Notes under the pieces: generated by a model | Told to the model about the DNA's origin: nothing | What the model saw: only the letters and a program-made list of their open reading frames with translations | Databases searched by the model: none | Shown: positions 9,189-22,700 of the stretch, piece by piece | Layout of the letters: each line of letters opens with the position of its first letter | How positions within the stretch are numbered: position 1 is the first letter of the stretch | Origin: Apteryx mantelli | Lineage: Eukaryota; Chordata; Aves; Apterygiformes; Apterygidae | Assembly (NCBI RefSeq): GCF_036417845.1 | Contig: NC_089994.1 | Location: 12,108,001 to 12,172,000 of the forward strand | Length of the DNA: 64,000 nucleotides | Direction: 5' to 3' | Translations under genes and position numbers: made by a program

Positions 9189-12100
9189 TGCCTTTCCTAA
9201 AACCCGTAGGTATGGCGCCGTGGAAATGGCTGTGTGTATATGAAAGCCTTATAGGTGGAGGCAACCCCCCTTTTAAAGACCGCATGGCAGATGCCAGTAG
9301 ATTGAAAGTTGTCTTTCTGCCCTATAGTTTTTACCTTTTTGGGTGTTCTCTAATACGGACATTTCCCAAAAAGTTTTGGAGACATGCTACAGTTCAACTG
9401 GTTACCCAGCAAGTCCTGTAGGACAGTAGAAGCATGAACGTGTAGTAAGGATGTTTCTTGAATCAAGATTTGTGCAACTTGCAGAAAAGAAAGGAGCCAT
9501 CAGGGAGCAGTGTGATGCACCTTGTCTCAGATCCCGTCATTTAGTTGGAGTTAGAGTTTAAATGCATGGTAGTAGTGTTAGGGGTGAAGGTGAGAATCTT
9601 GGTTCTGTAATTTACTTCTCAGTGTAATCTGCTAAACTTTCTTGTGCTTATGCTGCAAACTCTCCGGTACAGCTGAAGCAATATGGAGCTTCACCTGGAG
9701 AAGATCCCTTCAAAGCTTGATAGGCTTCATCTTGTTAATGCTGTCTTGCTGATGATTTCTGTTCACTCTTCTCTCATTGCCCACAATACCCATATTGGTA
9801 GCTTTCAAGAGTGCAGCAAAGATAAAGATAATCCATATTTCTTCTATGGCTTTGTGTTTTTGAACTCTGAAGCAGTAGGAAAAGGGCCTTCAGTTGCATC
9901 AACCGAAAGTCCTCTAAAACAGTGAATCAAGGATGGAGTTGCCATTTGTGGGAAAATGATCCTTTTTTCAAATTGAGCCTCACCAACTGGCTTGCTGAAA
10001 TGATGTCTTTTGGAACCTCTCATCTGGTATAGATCTAAATGAAGTGAGCCATGTGTGTATATGCAAACCTCCAGATGTCCAAGGAATGGGTATTTTGGGG
10101 CTGAGTTCTGCTTTCTCCTCCCTCTATTTGACAGTCGCTTCCCACTGTGAGGGAGCATGGGCTTGTTATTTTGTGGTTCTTTGCACTAGCTTTTTATTTC
10201 ACCTGGTTTAGCTAACCTAGACTCATTGTAATGCATGAGAAGACAGTGCAGCAGCACTTTGTGCAAAATCTGGTAGAGCCATCCGGAAGGCCTTTCATAG
10301 CAGTTCCCTATCCTTATTATTATATTTCTCAGGCCTTTTCATTTCTGTATGCTTTAGGGGTTTTCTGGTTTCTGGGTTTTTTTTGTTTGTTTGTTTTTAA
10401 ACACCTCTTAGGTCATCTTGCTGAAATGTGTATTGAGAGGGCCTGCTCTTATGACTATAGACAGGTCAGTTGGGCTTTGTAGTAAGAGGAAGAAATGAAT
10501 GTCCTCAAAGTAAAGTAAACCTGCTTGCTGTTTGCCATCAGCCTAAGCTACTCAGTGTATGTTCTGCGCAGCCTTGCGGAGTTGTCTTGTGAAGCAGATG
10601 TGGCCGCTTGCCCTCTCCCTTTGTTTTGCTTGGATGACTAGTTCTGAGGGATCTTTGCTGTCAAGCCAAGGATGAACCTGGGACTATGAATGGTTTTGTA
10701 GCCTCAGTGAGGGAGAATCCTTCTTAGTGAAACACTTCAGTAAAAAAGACCCAGTTCTGGGAATCTCTGGCAAATGGAGAAAGGCCTATTATTTTTTATT
10801 ATTATTTTTTTAAGTATGTCCTTGATTACCAACTTTGGAGGTGAGTCCAAGGGCAGCTGCAGGATGAATAGTAAAAGATAGAAAAGACTTGATTCTGCTT
10901 TGTCATTATGAGCAATGTGGACACACAGTTTTCTTTGGAACAGAAAAGATGTCTAAAAAATGAGCAAAGCGTTTTTAGAAAAGGTGAGAATATAGACTTC
11001 TGAATATTTTAAGCTTTGTACCACCTCCTACAGATCTGTTCTGTAGAAGTCCTTTCATTTGCCACCATGATCTGATTTATACTTTTAATACTTGAGCTGT
11101 AATTTGCATGTCATCCTGGGAGAGTGGGCAATGATTAAGGAAACTAAAACAAGGAAAAGGTCTTTGAAACAGCTTCTGTAAACAGTGCTACTGTGGTTCT
11201 GTCAGGCGGAGGTGTTTGGTGCCAGAAGGCTGCAGGAGAGTTACCTATTTCACAGAACGGTTTGGAAATCGCATCTAAATAACCAAAACTCAGTGGATTC
11301 CTCCCTGGCTGAAATATGCCTGAAGTGTAAAGGAACACGTTGAGATTCTGGGATTCTTCAGTGTATTTGCTTCAGTCTTAACCTCCTGGTTAAATGTTAG
11401 AGCAAATATCTAAGAGGTTGCTATAATGCCAGTTTTTCTCTCGGGTTGAATACCCACTGTAAAATGGCATAGCTTTGGCAAAAGCCACCCTGTTCCCCAG
11501 CAGAGCCATGGTACCTCCTTCCTCTCTGCAAGGCTAAGACATGCATGTGGAAAGAAGCTGTTGATGTAAAGGCCTTTGGTATCTGTATGCCACTGAATTC
11601 TGCTCCAGAAGGACAATTTTTTGCCTGTACAGTCCACCACTTTCCCCACTTGTTCAGGCAATTAACTGCAGCAGGAGGGAGAGGAGAAAATCTGAGTCTG
11701 TGTAGGCAAGAGGCAGCTGGGGAACTTGGTTCTCTACCTTCTACCTATGTTGCAGAGCTGCTTATACCCACAGTCCACTTGCCTTCGCTGGAGTACTCAT
11801 GACAGGAAGTGCTCACTAACGGAAGAGTCACAAACACTTTCTAAGGGGTGATTCAACTCAGGTTTGCTAGAGCCTGGCGCTTGAATCACTGCCTGGTACA
11901 AGCAGCACAAGAGCTCTCCCAACTAGGCTTTAATGTGGATAAACTGATCAGGGAAGAAATGGATCCTGCCAGGTCTCTCTCGTACTTGAGGTCCTTCAAA
12001 TATTCAGATAATATGAAATACAGGTATTACCTACAGAGGCTCATGTAGGGCTATGTTAGACTAGGCAGTGTTATCTGTGAGGGGTATTCTTTGCCATGGT

Positions 12101-14390
12101 GAGACATTCATGACTTCATAGGCTCAGGTAGCGCAGAGCTGGTCTCTTTGGGGTTACCAGTGTGTTACTCATCTTTGTTCCTGAGGAGAACTGTTAAAAA
12201 GCATGTCTGTGATGCAGGCAATAGTTGTGTTTAGTCAGGAATCCAAGTAAGGTATAAACCCACCACTTTTTTAAGCAAACCGTAGATCCTGCTGACCCAT
12301 GTTCTGTTGTCATCAGAATTTTGTGTGGGCAGTAACATGTTGCACTGGTTGGATGGGGTACCCAGCTGTCTTGCTCAGATAGGCTCGAGTGGATTTGTCT
12401 GCTTGTTTTTATGCACGCAGCAGTGATCCAGATTCTCCTCCACTCCAGCTCACCCATGCAGTTAGTGCTGTTGAAGTCCATTGCCTGAATGCATCCCTGC
12501 TGTTGATCCAGAAGGATCAGCACAGCCAGGAGTTATCAGCATAGTAACTCCAGTGGTTAACATGGCCAAATGAGGCTACTTCTGCCACAGAATGAACAGT
12601 ATATTGGCTAGTTATGATGATATATATGTAGTATAAAGATGAACTCATGCTGAGTCTGTGCACTATTTTATTATGGTTGAGAATGGAATTTTCTCTCCTT
12701 GAAGGTTTTGGAGTGATTCTCCTTTTTAGTATAGAACCAATGAGCTTTGTGTTTCTGCATCTGAGTCTTTGATTGTTTCTGTGTTTGTGCTGTTTGGCTC
12801 CAGTTTGCGTTTTGCAAAATGAAGTGCACAGACCAGGAGGTCAAATTAGCAGCGTTATTGTGCCTATCCGAGAAGGCTTTGTTTAGAGACTGATTTATCT
12901 GTTTCCACAGCACTGCACAGTACTATGTCCCTCCTGTGGGGTGAACTGGAATGCCCTTCTTGCATCCCACCCATTAGGTTCTCCAGTGGTCACAACCCCC
13001 CATCCCTCGGCCAGACCCTGCACTCCTGTGGACACAGGTCCCCTGTCCCTCAGTTAAGGCCTGTGTTGCAGAAAGCTTTTCACTTTGACCTTAGAGATCT
13101 GCTTCTGTCTATGATTGTATGTGTCTCAGTTTGACAGTGATGGGCAGACCGGTGCCTAACTTGCACTGAATCTAACTGGGATCCAAAACTAGACTTTGAC
13201 TAAAAAGATTTGATCCAATGGGTATTTTAAGTGTGCATGTGCAATTAAATGCATATGGGTTAGCTGCATCCTAGCTGAATGCTTTAACCACTAGTCTGTT
13301 GTTTAAAAATTAAAAACAAAAGGAGGGCCTTGTAACTTTCCTTCGGGTGAAGAATAAGACCCTTTCTGCATCCTTTAAACCTGTGAGTCTTAAGGGGGCA
13401 GGTATTTGCAGACTTCAAAGGAAGGATGGGATTTTTGGCTGCCACCTTTTCAGCATCCTCTACTGACTAGCTCTGAAGAGCTGCCTCTGGAGGCTCAGTC
13501 AAGGGATTGACCCTCCCTGGAGGGACAGTAGGTCCTCAGTGCAAGCCTTCAGCTCTCACCCCAGAGGCTGACACGTAGGAGTTCGCCTTGCAGCACTTGC
13601 TGCCCTGCAGCGCTTTGGGCTACAGCAAAAAATGCAACGTGCACAGGGTCACACACAGCATCCCCAGTATCCGTTTCCCACAGCTCAGACCAGCATCCTG
13701 GCCAAGGCAGTGCCGTACCATCCCCACAGCAAAAGGGGCTTTGTTGCACAGAAGCTCAGTTTTCTTGGAAGGTGTCCACCATGACAGCTGAAAGCCCTCT
13801 CCTGCAAGGCTGGAGAAGTTTGCTGCTCATTTTGTCTCTGTGGCATTTTTGGTGGGGTGATGGGGTTAATTGGTTGTTTTTCATTTGGATTCTTTATGCT
13901 GGTTTTGTTTTATTCAGCAATGGGGCCTCACTGCCCTTTTTGAAATTGAATTTATTTTTTCTACAGCTCTCTGATGCCTCTAGGATGTGAAGGTTTTGTA
14001 AATAAAAATATATTAACTAATTTCAAGCAAGCTTCATGTGGTAGGAAAGATTGGTGGTGTTCTTTCCTGTGCATGCTGAACTGAAGGCAGTGATAAGACT
14101 AAAAATATCCCCAGTTGAAACAGCATTGTATAACCCAAAGGTTAGTCTTCCTTGGGATTAAAATTTGCAGTTGCTTTATAGATTCCTTGTCAGGGAGATT
14201 TCTAGTCATCTAGCCATGTGTAAAATGAGGCTACTGGTAGCTGCACGATTTTCAATCCCATCGGTGACTACTTTACCACAGACACAAACCTGCTGATTGT
14301 AAAGATTTGGATACCCGTTGTGCTGATGTCAGCTAGCAGACGCGGTTTACGTATTCCCATGACGGTGTTTGTATTACAAGTGCTGTATTA

Positions 14391-14520
14391 GAGGTGCTGA
14401 GCACGGACTAGGTACTGTTCACACCTCTAATAGGAAAAACAGACTTTGCCACAAGGAGCTGTTAATCCTAACGCATGATGATAGATTGCAGGTGGCTCCA
14501 TGTAACAGATGGGAGAGGAG
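14391..14520 (-). mobile_element. Ancient amniote SINE/LINE-tail relic, antisense
   Basis: The order GGTGCTGAGCA, a run of short matches, CAAGGAGCTGTTAATCC and then ACAGATGGGAGAGGAG follows the antisense of a common amniote repeat tail. From memory that tail reads roughly GCGCTGTACA, AAAGAGCTTACAATCT, ACAGATGGGAGGAG. It is diverged and the family name is uncertain. The same family seems to occur in sense orientation at 24031..24148. Confidence 0.45.
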
Positions 14521-16180
14521 TATAAGGTAAGAGGGAGCTGGTCATGTTTGAGCTGTTAAACAACCGACTACTAAGCTGCCCAACTGTTGAGTTAGCTGAC
14601 ACATAAAGCACATACAGCAATGAGTGGGTATGACTTGGGAAAAGGGGCACTTGAATGATTCAGGTGTTAGCCTGTGTTAACTGGGGGGTTGGGAACCACG
14701 TTTATTTCATAGTTCTGTGTTTTAATTTCTGCATCACATGGGTGATTCCCAGAACCCGGATCTGTGAATTCAGGCTTCTGACTTGAAATGCAGTCGCAGG
14801 GACTTGGCAGCTGAACTGGAGCCTGCTCGTGTATTTCTTCTTGGTGACCAACCTTTTCTCCCATGTGTAAATGATCTTCTGTATCTAAAATGAAAAACCT
14901 GCTAGAGTTTGCATCTCTCAATGCCTGCAGAATGTCTTTTGTTTGTTTAATACTACTGTTGTAGGGAGCAGTGAAAAGATTTGTGGTGTTCATTAGAAAT
15001 TTCTCATCTTACTTCGATGTAATATTTGGCAAACTCATTCGATATGTACTGCCTGGGATGCTTCTTTAGGCGTAGGTCTGAACATGTCAGGAGCTGCCCA
15101 GAGCACTGTGCTCTCGGCTGCTCCAGCTTTAGGCTGGCAATAGCAATGGTCTTCGATTTCAGACCTGTGCCAGTCTGATCTTCCTCCTGAAACAGATCCA
15201 TCTGGCTCAATGCACTTTCATTCAACAGAAGATTAATTCCAGAACAGAGGTGGCTTTCATAATGCTAATGTCCAATGTGGTTACCTGTAAAGCCCTCTGT
15301 TTTCTGGAAGTGTCACCCTGGTACGGTTCCCACAGTCACAGCTGTATTCCCATTTCAGGCCTGCAAAACCCCAAGCCAGACTGCGGAGAGCTCTCTTTGA
15401 TGGGTTCAGGGAATTAAGAATTTCTTCTTCGATTCCTTCTGAACCTGGCTTGCCTAATAAGTGGATTCTTTGTCTCCCTCTTTCTGCCACATGTTAAAAA
15501 GTTCACAAAGTGAGATTTTTAAAGTGTTCCTTGTGCGATTAGAAGAGCAAACAGAGGGTATGCAGAAATAGAGGAGAAAAGTTTACGAGAGGGCGCAGAT
15601 GAGGCCTGACTCTGGAGCTGGAATGGTGCAGCCTGCTGTGCTGCCAGCATGCCAAGGGACCCGGGCTGAATGATGCAACCCTCAAGGAAGGTGCTGCTCA
15701 TTGCAGAGGACATTTCTGCCTATGTTACAATAGTTGGTGTTGAGGCATATCTCAGCTTTTCATCATGCTGACAAAGAGTTGGAAAACAAATACTGCTGTC
15801 TTAGAGACACAATGGAGGCTGTGGAAGAATGAGACTGGTGAAGTTCTTATTATTGAAATTGCTTATAGTTGATGAAGTAAGCATGGAATTAGAGAACTGC
15901 AGTTGGGGGTCTGTGCATGAGTCACCCTGGGACTGCCCTAGCCCAAAGGAGAGGTTGAGTTCTCCTCTACAGTATGGCGTGCAACAGGCTAATTCTGGTA
16001 GAGTCCACAACAGGGACTGATAATACATGTTAATGTAGATTATTGATAACCATTCTGAACCAGAATTTCAAGTGATGAAAGCTCTCTTTTAATGCATCAT
16101 AGTCTATTTATGGCAGTAGGAGTAAGATCAAAATCAGGCCCAAAGGGCAGGACAGCTAATGCAGGATCAACATCAACTGG

Positions 16181-16220
16181 ATGTGACTAGGAGATGCCCT
16201 ATGTGACTAGGAGATGCTCT
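16181..16220 (+). repeat. 20-bp tandem duplication
   Basis: ATGTGACTAGGAGATGCCCT is followed at once by a copy with a single difference (CTCT at the end). A weaker third unit, GTGAATGCTGAGATG, begins at 16221. It is a tiny minisatellite-like array. Confidence 0.9.
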
Positions 16221-17010
16221 GTGAATGCTGAGATGTCCTCTGTACACTGTTTTTGTACGGTCAGAAAGCAAAATTGGATATTCCTGGGAAGTAATTTATT
16301 TCAGAAAAAGAAGTCATCACGTGATCTTTTGTTTTTGTTGTTGAACTGGGAGAAGGTACCTCTAATCTGTTTGATAGATGATATTGCATGCATATGGCTT
16401 CTCTGTGCTAGGTGTGAGTGTCACTATGAGACCGTGACACTAGAGGCTGATTATTTTCAAAACAGTTTTGACATATCCTGAACTGACAAATTCCATTTAA
16501 AAATGTGTTTGATATGCTGCTAAATGTGGACTTTGGGAGCACACCTTGCTTTACATTCTTTTCAAAGGTGGCAGGGGGGAAGAGCCCCTCCCATTAAATA
16601 ACTAGAGGAGGGATTAGTTTCTTAATAAATGCCAGGACAAGCAGGCAGAATTCTATGGAGAGGTGTCTCCTGCTGTCATTATAGTGCCTCACCTCTAAGT
16701 CTGTCTCTGTTGTTTCCTAAGGTGAGAAACGCTAATTTAGTGAGTTGGGCATTTCCATGTGAATTTTCTTAACATGGTATCTGTACAGGGAAAGTGTTTT
16801 TAAATGGGGTCACAGACATACCTCATTATTTCTTTAAGGAGTCCCCTAATCTGTGACCTAAAAGCATGCTGTTTTATCACCTCACCTGGTTCTCATCGTT
16901 GCCTATAGCACCTGACAAGAAGTGTATGTAAGCTCACAGAAAACAGGGACCTGGGGCTAAAGGAGCAGTTCCAGGGCTAGCTTTGGGGAAAATATTTAGA
17001 GCTGATGAAA

Positions 17011-17130
17011 TACAGGACTGGGGCTTAGGAGGCATGGTTTCATTTCCAGGTGTGCCTTTGCTGTGCTCCCTATCTGCAGTGCCCGGTCACCTCTCTGTGC
17101 TTCTCCTGCCCCTCCCCACACATGTCCTCT
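17011..17130 (+). mobile_element. MIR-like SINE relic
   Basis: The order ACAGGACTGGGGCTTAGGAG, GTTTCATTTCCAGG, GTCACCTCTCTGTGCTTCTC and a CCCC-rich end follows a MIR-type element (GACTGGGAGTCAGGAG, GGTTC..TTCCCAG, GTCACTTCACCTCTCTGTGCCTC from memory). It is old and degraded. Confidence 0.55.
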
Positions 17131-18464
17131 ATTTGACCAAGAAGGTCTGACTCCAGGCTCATCTGTGCAGAGTTTGTCCTGGTGCTATTGTAATCAATGA
17201 CGTAAGTAACATCACAAACCTAGTTGCCCAGTAATTACAACAATTAACTCTAAAAATAAGTGTTTATTTCCATGAGCAGCAAAAGCGAGAAAGCCTGCTT
17301 TCTTACAAATCAGTGTCTTAGAGGTGAATTCTTGGGGGTCCCCGATAGCTCTGATGGTTCTCTCATATTTGAGGTTTCACTCAACTTCTTCTCTCAGTAG
17401 GAATATTTTAATGCCACTGTATTCCAGATGTCAACTTTTGTGACACTTGCAGAAATGTAATTTTTGGAGACCTCTGTCTGCCAAGCTTTGGCTGAAATTA
17501 GACACCGGCCTCAAAATGCAATGAGCAGAGGTGAGGGGAGGGTTTGTGAGAGGGAAGCAGACTGACAGGCAAATACAGACAGCATGATCCCACAAACTGC
17601 TTTTCCTTAGGAAACCAGGCTAAAAATCCTATCAATGACAAATGAGATTTTTATTCATTCACACACAAAGATGAAAGTGAAGTCCTTAGCTTTTAAGGGA
17701 ACCAGACTCAGATCTTCACACTGATTCCTCTGCTTGCTTTGTTGATTGGTGAGAAACGCTAACTTGAGCAGATTTTCTCTGCTTTTGTCTTTACTTGAGT
17801 TAATAACTGTAGCAGCATGACACTTCCCTGGGACCACACCAGTACTGCAGGACAGCCTCCTTTATTTGCAGCTTCCTAAAATGGCAGTCGGGTCCCACCA
17901 GCTTGTCTCATTGCCCTTCAGTAGTGACTGAATAAATTACGCAAGGACCAGAGAAAACACTTCTGCGCTGCTCAGTGCTAGGCGGAGTGAAGCGTGCTCA
18001 GCTGCTCATGTCGTCAAACAGCTTTCACGGCCCAGGGGCTCCATGTTGGCTTTCACTGGGACCATTTGTTGCTGGAAAGCTCCTTCTGCTTGTGAGGAAG
18101 CCTGGTTGTGCCCTGAAGTTCATGCAGAACTGGATGGCATGTCTGCTCTGTGTCCTTGAGGAGGATGAGTCTGAGCTGTAAGCTCAGACCTCAGTGCCCT
18201 GAAATTCAGATACAGTGTTTTGATTCATACCTGCCTCTTCACCGAAGCATCATCTTCTGCCATATAAAGGCACCTTCTGTCACTGCCCTCGCCTCTCTTT
18301 TTACTGTGTAATTTAACATCTCACAGTGTAGCCTTAAGTACAAACCTGAGACACATGAGGGGATAGGAACATTCATTCTTTTATGGAATTCCTTAGTAAA
18401 GTAAAGGAAAGCTTGAAGAAAAAAAATGAATCTCAGAAAATTTGAATTTCTTTTTACATTACCT

Positions 18465-18520
18465 TGGTGTAAACCGGATAAGCACTATTGCAGTCAGTGG
18501 AAGGTGAATTGGAGAAGACT
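18465..18520. repeat. Possible ancient amniote repeat relic
   Basis: TTGGTGTAAACCGGATAAGC followed by TTGCAGTCAGTGGA resembles the TGGTGTAAA..GGAGTAAC...TTGAAGTCAATGGA motif found in many sauropsid interspersed repeats (from memory). The match is short. Confidence 0.35.
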
Positions 18521-19519
18521 GATCCAGAGTTTCTAATGCTCAGCTATTGCCTTTATATATGGTCTGAATTCTGTATATATGAGATGGCGTTGAAAAACTC
18601 TCTCCAAGTGGATCAAATAAGTGTGTGGTTAACAGATGTACCCCCTTTGCCAAACAAAGCCCACTTTGTCTTGGCGTGAGTTTGTCAGAGCTTCAGCTAG
18701 CTGCAGTTCACAGTCAGTTCTTAAAAATCCCAACACGCAGTGAAGCCGATCTTGTTAATAATGGATCAGGCATTATAGCAGTGCTGTTTTTTTAAAGTGC
18801 TTGTAACAGTGGATCATAGCTTTTCCACTCCTGGAAGTCTGAGTCAATTTATCTTTATATCAACAATAAACCAGAAAGGGCAGAAATCAAAGTGCTCAAT
18901 GCTTTTATTACTGCTTTTAAATAAAACATTGTGCCAATAGTTTTTCCTATTACATCTTTATTTTCTCAAATGCATTGACAATTGCTATTTATCCTTGTTT
19001 CTCCTTTTGCAAGCTATCTCATCCTCTGATTTACTTTCCTGAGAAAATGTTACCTAATTCTTTTTATATTTACCTAACAAACCCCTGATTATTTACATGT
19101 TATAAACTGTCTGTAGGACATTGTGCCTTTTGTTTCTAGACAGATCTTTTATGAATTTCAAGAGGGAACACTTTTTCTCTTTAGAAACAAAACCAAAACC
19201 TGGCTCAACATTTCCTTAAGCAATAGCAAGGAATTCCAAATCCAAGTATGGGGACATTGCTTTTTTCCCCAGTTGTGTTAAGGAAACCATTTGAGGATTA
19301 AATTATAAGTGGTGGCAGGAGGGACTGAGAGGGCTCAGCTTGTTCTTGTTTGCAGGGACTAGGACAGAATTCATTGACTTGTTTTTTTTTTCCCAAATTT
19401 CCATTGCTTTTTTTTTTTTTTTTCTTTAATGTGATGAGCAATGTTTTTTTCACCCTCTTCTCCAGATTGGGAATTGTGGTAACAGCAGATTTGCCTTCTT
19501 GGTTCATCAGTGCTGCATT

Positions 19520-19760
19520 ACTCGCGGTCCCCTTGCCTACCTGTGGGCCGCGAGGAGCACTGGGGCTCGGGCAAGGCTGGGACAAGCGCTGCGCACCTAA
19601 GTGGAGGGCCCTGAGGAGCGCTCTCGCTGACTGGTTGCTGTCGCTAGCGCTCGGCAGCAGGAGGAGTGGATTTTGAGAAAACCCCAATGTGCGTGTCCGA
19701 GCAACCCAGGCAGTGCTCTCTGAGCCAGCCTGCCTGCCTGTCCCTTTGCGTGCGATCCTC
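19520..19760. promoter_or_regulatory. CpG-rich islet in intron 1
   Basis: About 17 CpG dinucleotides fall in roughly 240 bases, with several AGCGCT-type hexamers, in otherwise CpG-poor intron. It could be an intragenic CpG island, an alternative promoter or an enhancer. No exon with a matching splice site was recognised. A T16 run lies just upstream at 19408..19423. Confidence 0.35.
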
Positions 19761-22700
19761 CCCAAGTAGGGGGACGTTGGGCCTCTGGTCCTGGCACATG
19801 CTCCAAAAAATCTGTTAGAAACAGGGCTCCCAATCTGCATCAGCAGTGAGGACTTTCTGCACAGTAACTGTCTTCATCCATTGTGGCTTGAAAACTGTCA
19901 TGACTTGTTGGTTTGTCAGCATTTTAGTTTAGATCGTGGATTCTGGGCTGTAGTTTTGCTGTTACTAATATGTACCATGTTTGTTTGTGGACTGACCTGT
20001 CCCACTGGTAGAAAATTAAATCATAGGCGAATTAAGAGGTTGATGGGAGGTGACATTACAGCCTGGCACTGACAAGCAAGGCAGAGCTGTGGTGCTGTTG
20101 ACATGAAATAGGAAAATAAAAGCCAAGAAAGGAGAAAGAAAGAAAAGCAGAGATGTACGTTCTATCTCAAACCAGATTTCTGAGCCAAACTCCCTGAGAG
20201 GTGTCAAAGATGCACCTGAAAGAGGCACACATACATAGTTCAAGAAAGATATGCCTTCCATACAGAGATAAAATAGGTAGTCTGTCAAGGAAGTGAGAGT
20301 GCTTTGGAGCCAGCCTTCAATATTGTTGTGTAATGATGCAAAAGCAAAGTACGTCATCCATGAAGAACCTAAAAGGCAATGTCACAGTAAAAGGCAAATG
20401 GAAGAGTTGAAGCTCCTTGCAGCTCCTGTTGAAACCAATGTCCAAATTAACTGATTTTTGCAAGAGCAGGAGCAGGCCCTTGAGGAGATCTGTTGGAAGT
20501 GTTCAAAATGTCACGTCCTCGGGGCAGCTGAGCTTTTCCACCATCTATGTCCAAGGAGATATGCCTGGCCCAACACTGTTCTCATGCAACTGGGACCTGT
20601 TTCAGATCGTTTGATCCTCTCATGGTCAAGAAAGACGCAGACTGTCATTTTCGGTGTGTGGAAGGGAGAATAGTGACTAGAATACACAGCTAGCTGTGGG
20701 TATTAGATTGTCTCTTTAATGTAGTTGCATTGCCAGAGATGAATTTAGCAACTACTTTCACAGCTGTGGAAAATCAAGACCCTGCTTTCAAGCACGGTGC
20801 GATTTTGAGCTGCAGCCGCTGCTGCAGCTGGATTGAATGCTATCATCCTTCATTGTGTAAAATGGTTTGAAGAACAGGGAGCTTTTCAGTCATATAAATG
20901 GCAAATGTTGTATGCATCTTCGTTACTGGGAAAGCTGCCTGTGTGATTATGTTAGTTTAATAGCAGGCTGTTTAGATAAGTGAGCAGGGAGGCAAGTCAA
21001 TGTCTGCAAATAATGCGGAAGATGATTGCACAAGGATGCTGCAGGAGATGGGCTTGTGTGGCCTTTGTGGAGAGCTCACCAGGTAAGCTTGAGTAGGGGA
21101 TGTGAAGAGCAGAGTCTTGCTCAGTCTTGGACACAGTCCCCACAAAGGTGGCAAAAAAAACTGGGCTGAAACAAAGTGATTTGGAAGGCTTGGCAATGTC
21201 AGATGTGATACAGCTTTTGGTTGGATTAGACTTAATATCAAAAACAAGGAGTCTAGAGGGGTACAAGGCCTTGACAGGACCTGAAGTAAGATAGATGTGA
21301 TTTTTTAGATTCCTTGTGTTTAAAAATATTTTCTTTCCTAAGGAACCTAGCCCTGTCAGACTTCCTGCTACGAGCAGGATGGATGTACAGGGTACTGCCA
21401 CCAAGGAGCTGGTCTGAGAATAAGCCACTCCAGGGATTCTCATCCAGAATTAAGTCAGAAACCAAAGGAATATTTTTAATGGTTAGAGATATGCAATCAG
21501 CTCTGTAAGTGTTAGAAAATGTCATTGCATCCAATGGCAGCTTTTAAGTTTTGGGCTCCGTCTCTAGTCCTGTCAGATTTAGGTTCAGAATCCCCTTTCT
21601 GCAATGATCAGGCATTTCAGTTCCCTTCCTCCACTTCACATAAGCAAACTCCTGACATCTCTAAAGATCTTCTGCTCATTTAGGAAGTGAAAACCCTTTA
21701 ACTTGGCTAGGAGCAGCTTCTTCCTGAAGCTAATTAAACAGCCCCAAAGTTTTAGCTATTATCCCTTGGAGCTTTTCAAGGAGAAACCACCTTTCTCTGT
21801 GTCTGACACGTACTTTCTCCAGAATGGTTCTGTTGTCATGTTAATGATCACTTTCCCCGGGGCTTCTCACCTCTGTTTCCCTGGGAAAATTAACGAAAGT
21901 CTAATATATTGATACGAATGATCCATTCCTTGTGAGTCAGTGACACTCTGACCGTGACAATAACAGAATTTATTCCTGTGGGATGCAATTGAATCCAGTA
22001 TTATTGTCTGGGCTTTTAAAGGGAACTAGGCAGTTTTAAGCCCTATTTCTACCTGTCTGAGTTAAGATAATGAGGGTAATCAAATATTGTGCTTCAGGGC
22101 TTTAGTTGCATGCCTGTGGGGTTCAGAAAGGAACTCTGCTTCCATGGACTGTGCAGTGTGTAATTGGCCCAGTGCTTTATGATTTGTGTTTCGGTTCCTC
22201 TGAAGCCCCAGGTATTGGCTGCTGCCAGAGGCCAAATACCAAAGTGATGACACTCAGATTTTGTCTCCTTTTAATATCAGTGGACTGTTGAGCAGCGACA
22301 CCGAAGTTTCAGCTCCCACCTGCCTAACTCCAGATTTATGCCATCACTAGAGGAGCCTGAAGACGTTTTCCTCCTTTCCTCCATACCCCTGAAGAGAACA
22401 ATCCATGTTACATGTTTCACCAGCACAAGTTAGCTGGGATTTTAAAACTTCTAGAAGAATCTTGGTATTAGTTATTTAATTAAAGAAAACAAACAGATCT
22501 TTGTGAATGGTCATCTTGATCATTGAAATGAAAATAAAAAAAAAAATCAGGATCCCCAATATATAATTTAGAATTGTGCATATAGAGGGGTATGTCTTTT
22601 TTTTGTTACTCAAAATTTAAGTTTAAAAATACATCACATAGCTCTCCGCTGTAATTTAAAGGGAGTTTAAGGATTCCTGCTCTGATGAAAATTGATTTTG

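Noticed and set aside
19298..19840. 180-codon minus-strand ORF
   Set aside because: It crosses a CpG-rich islet and a T16 tract (read as poly-Lys), has no recognisable domain and no splice support.
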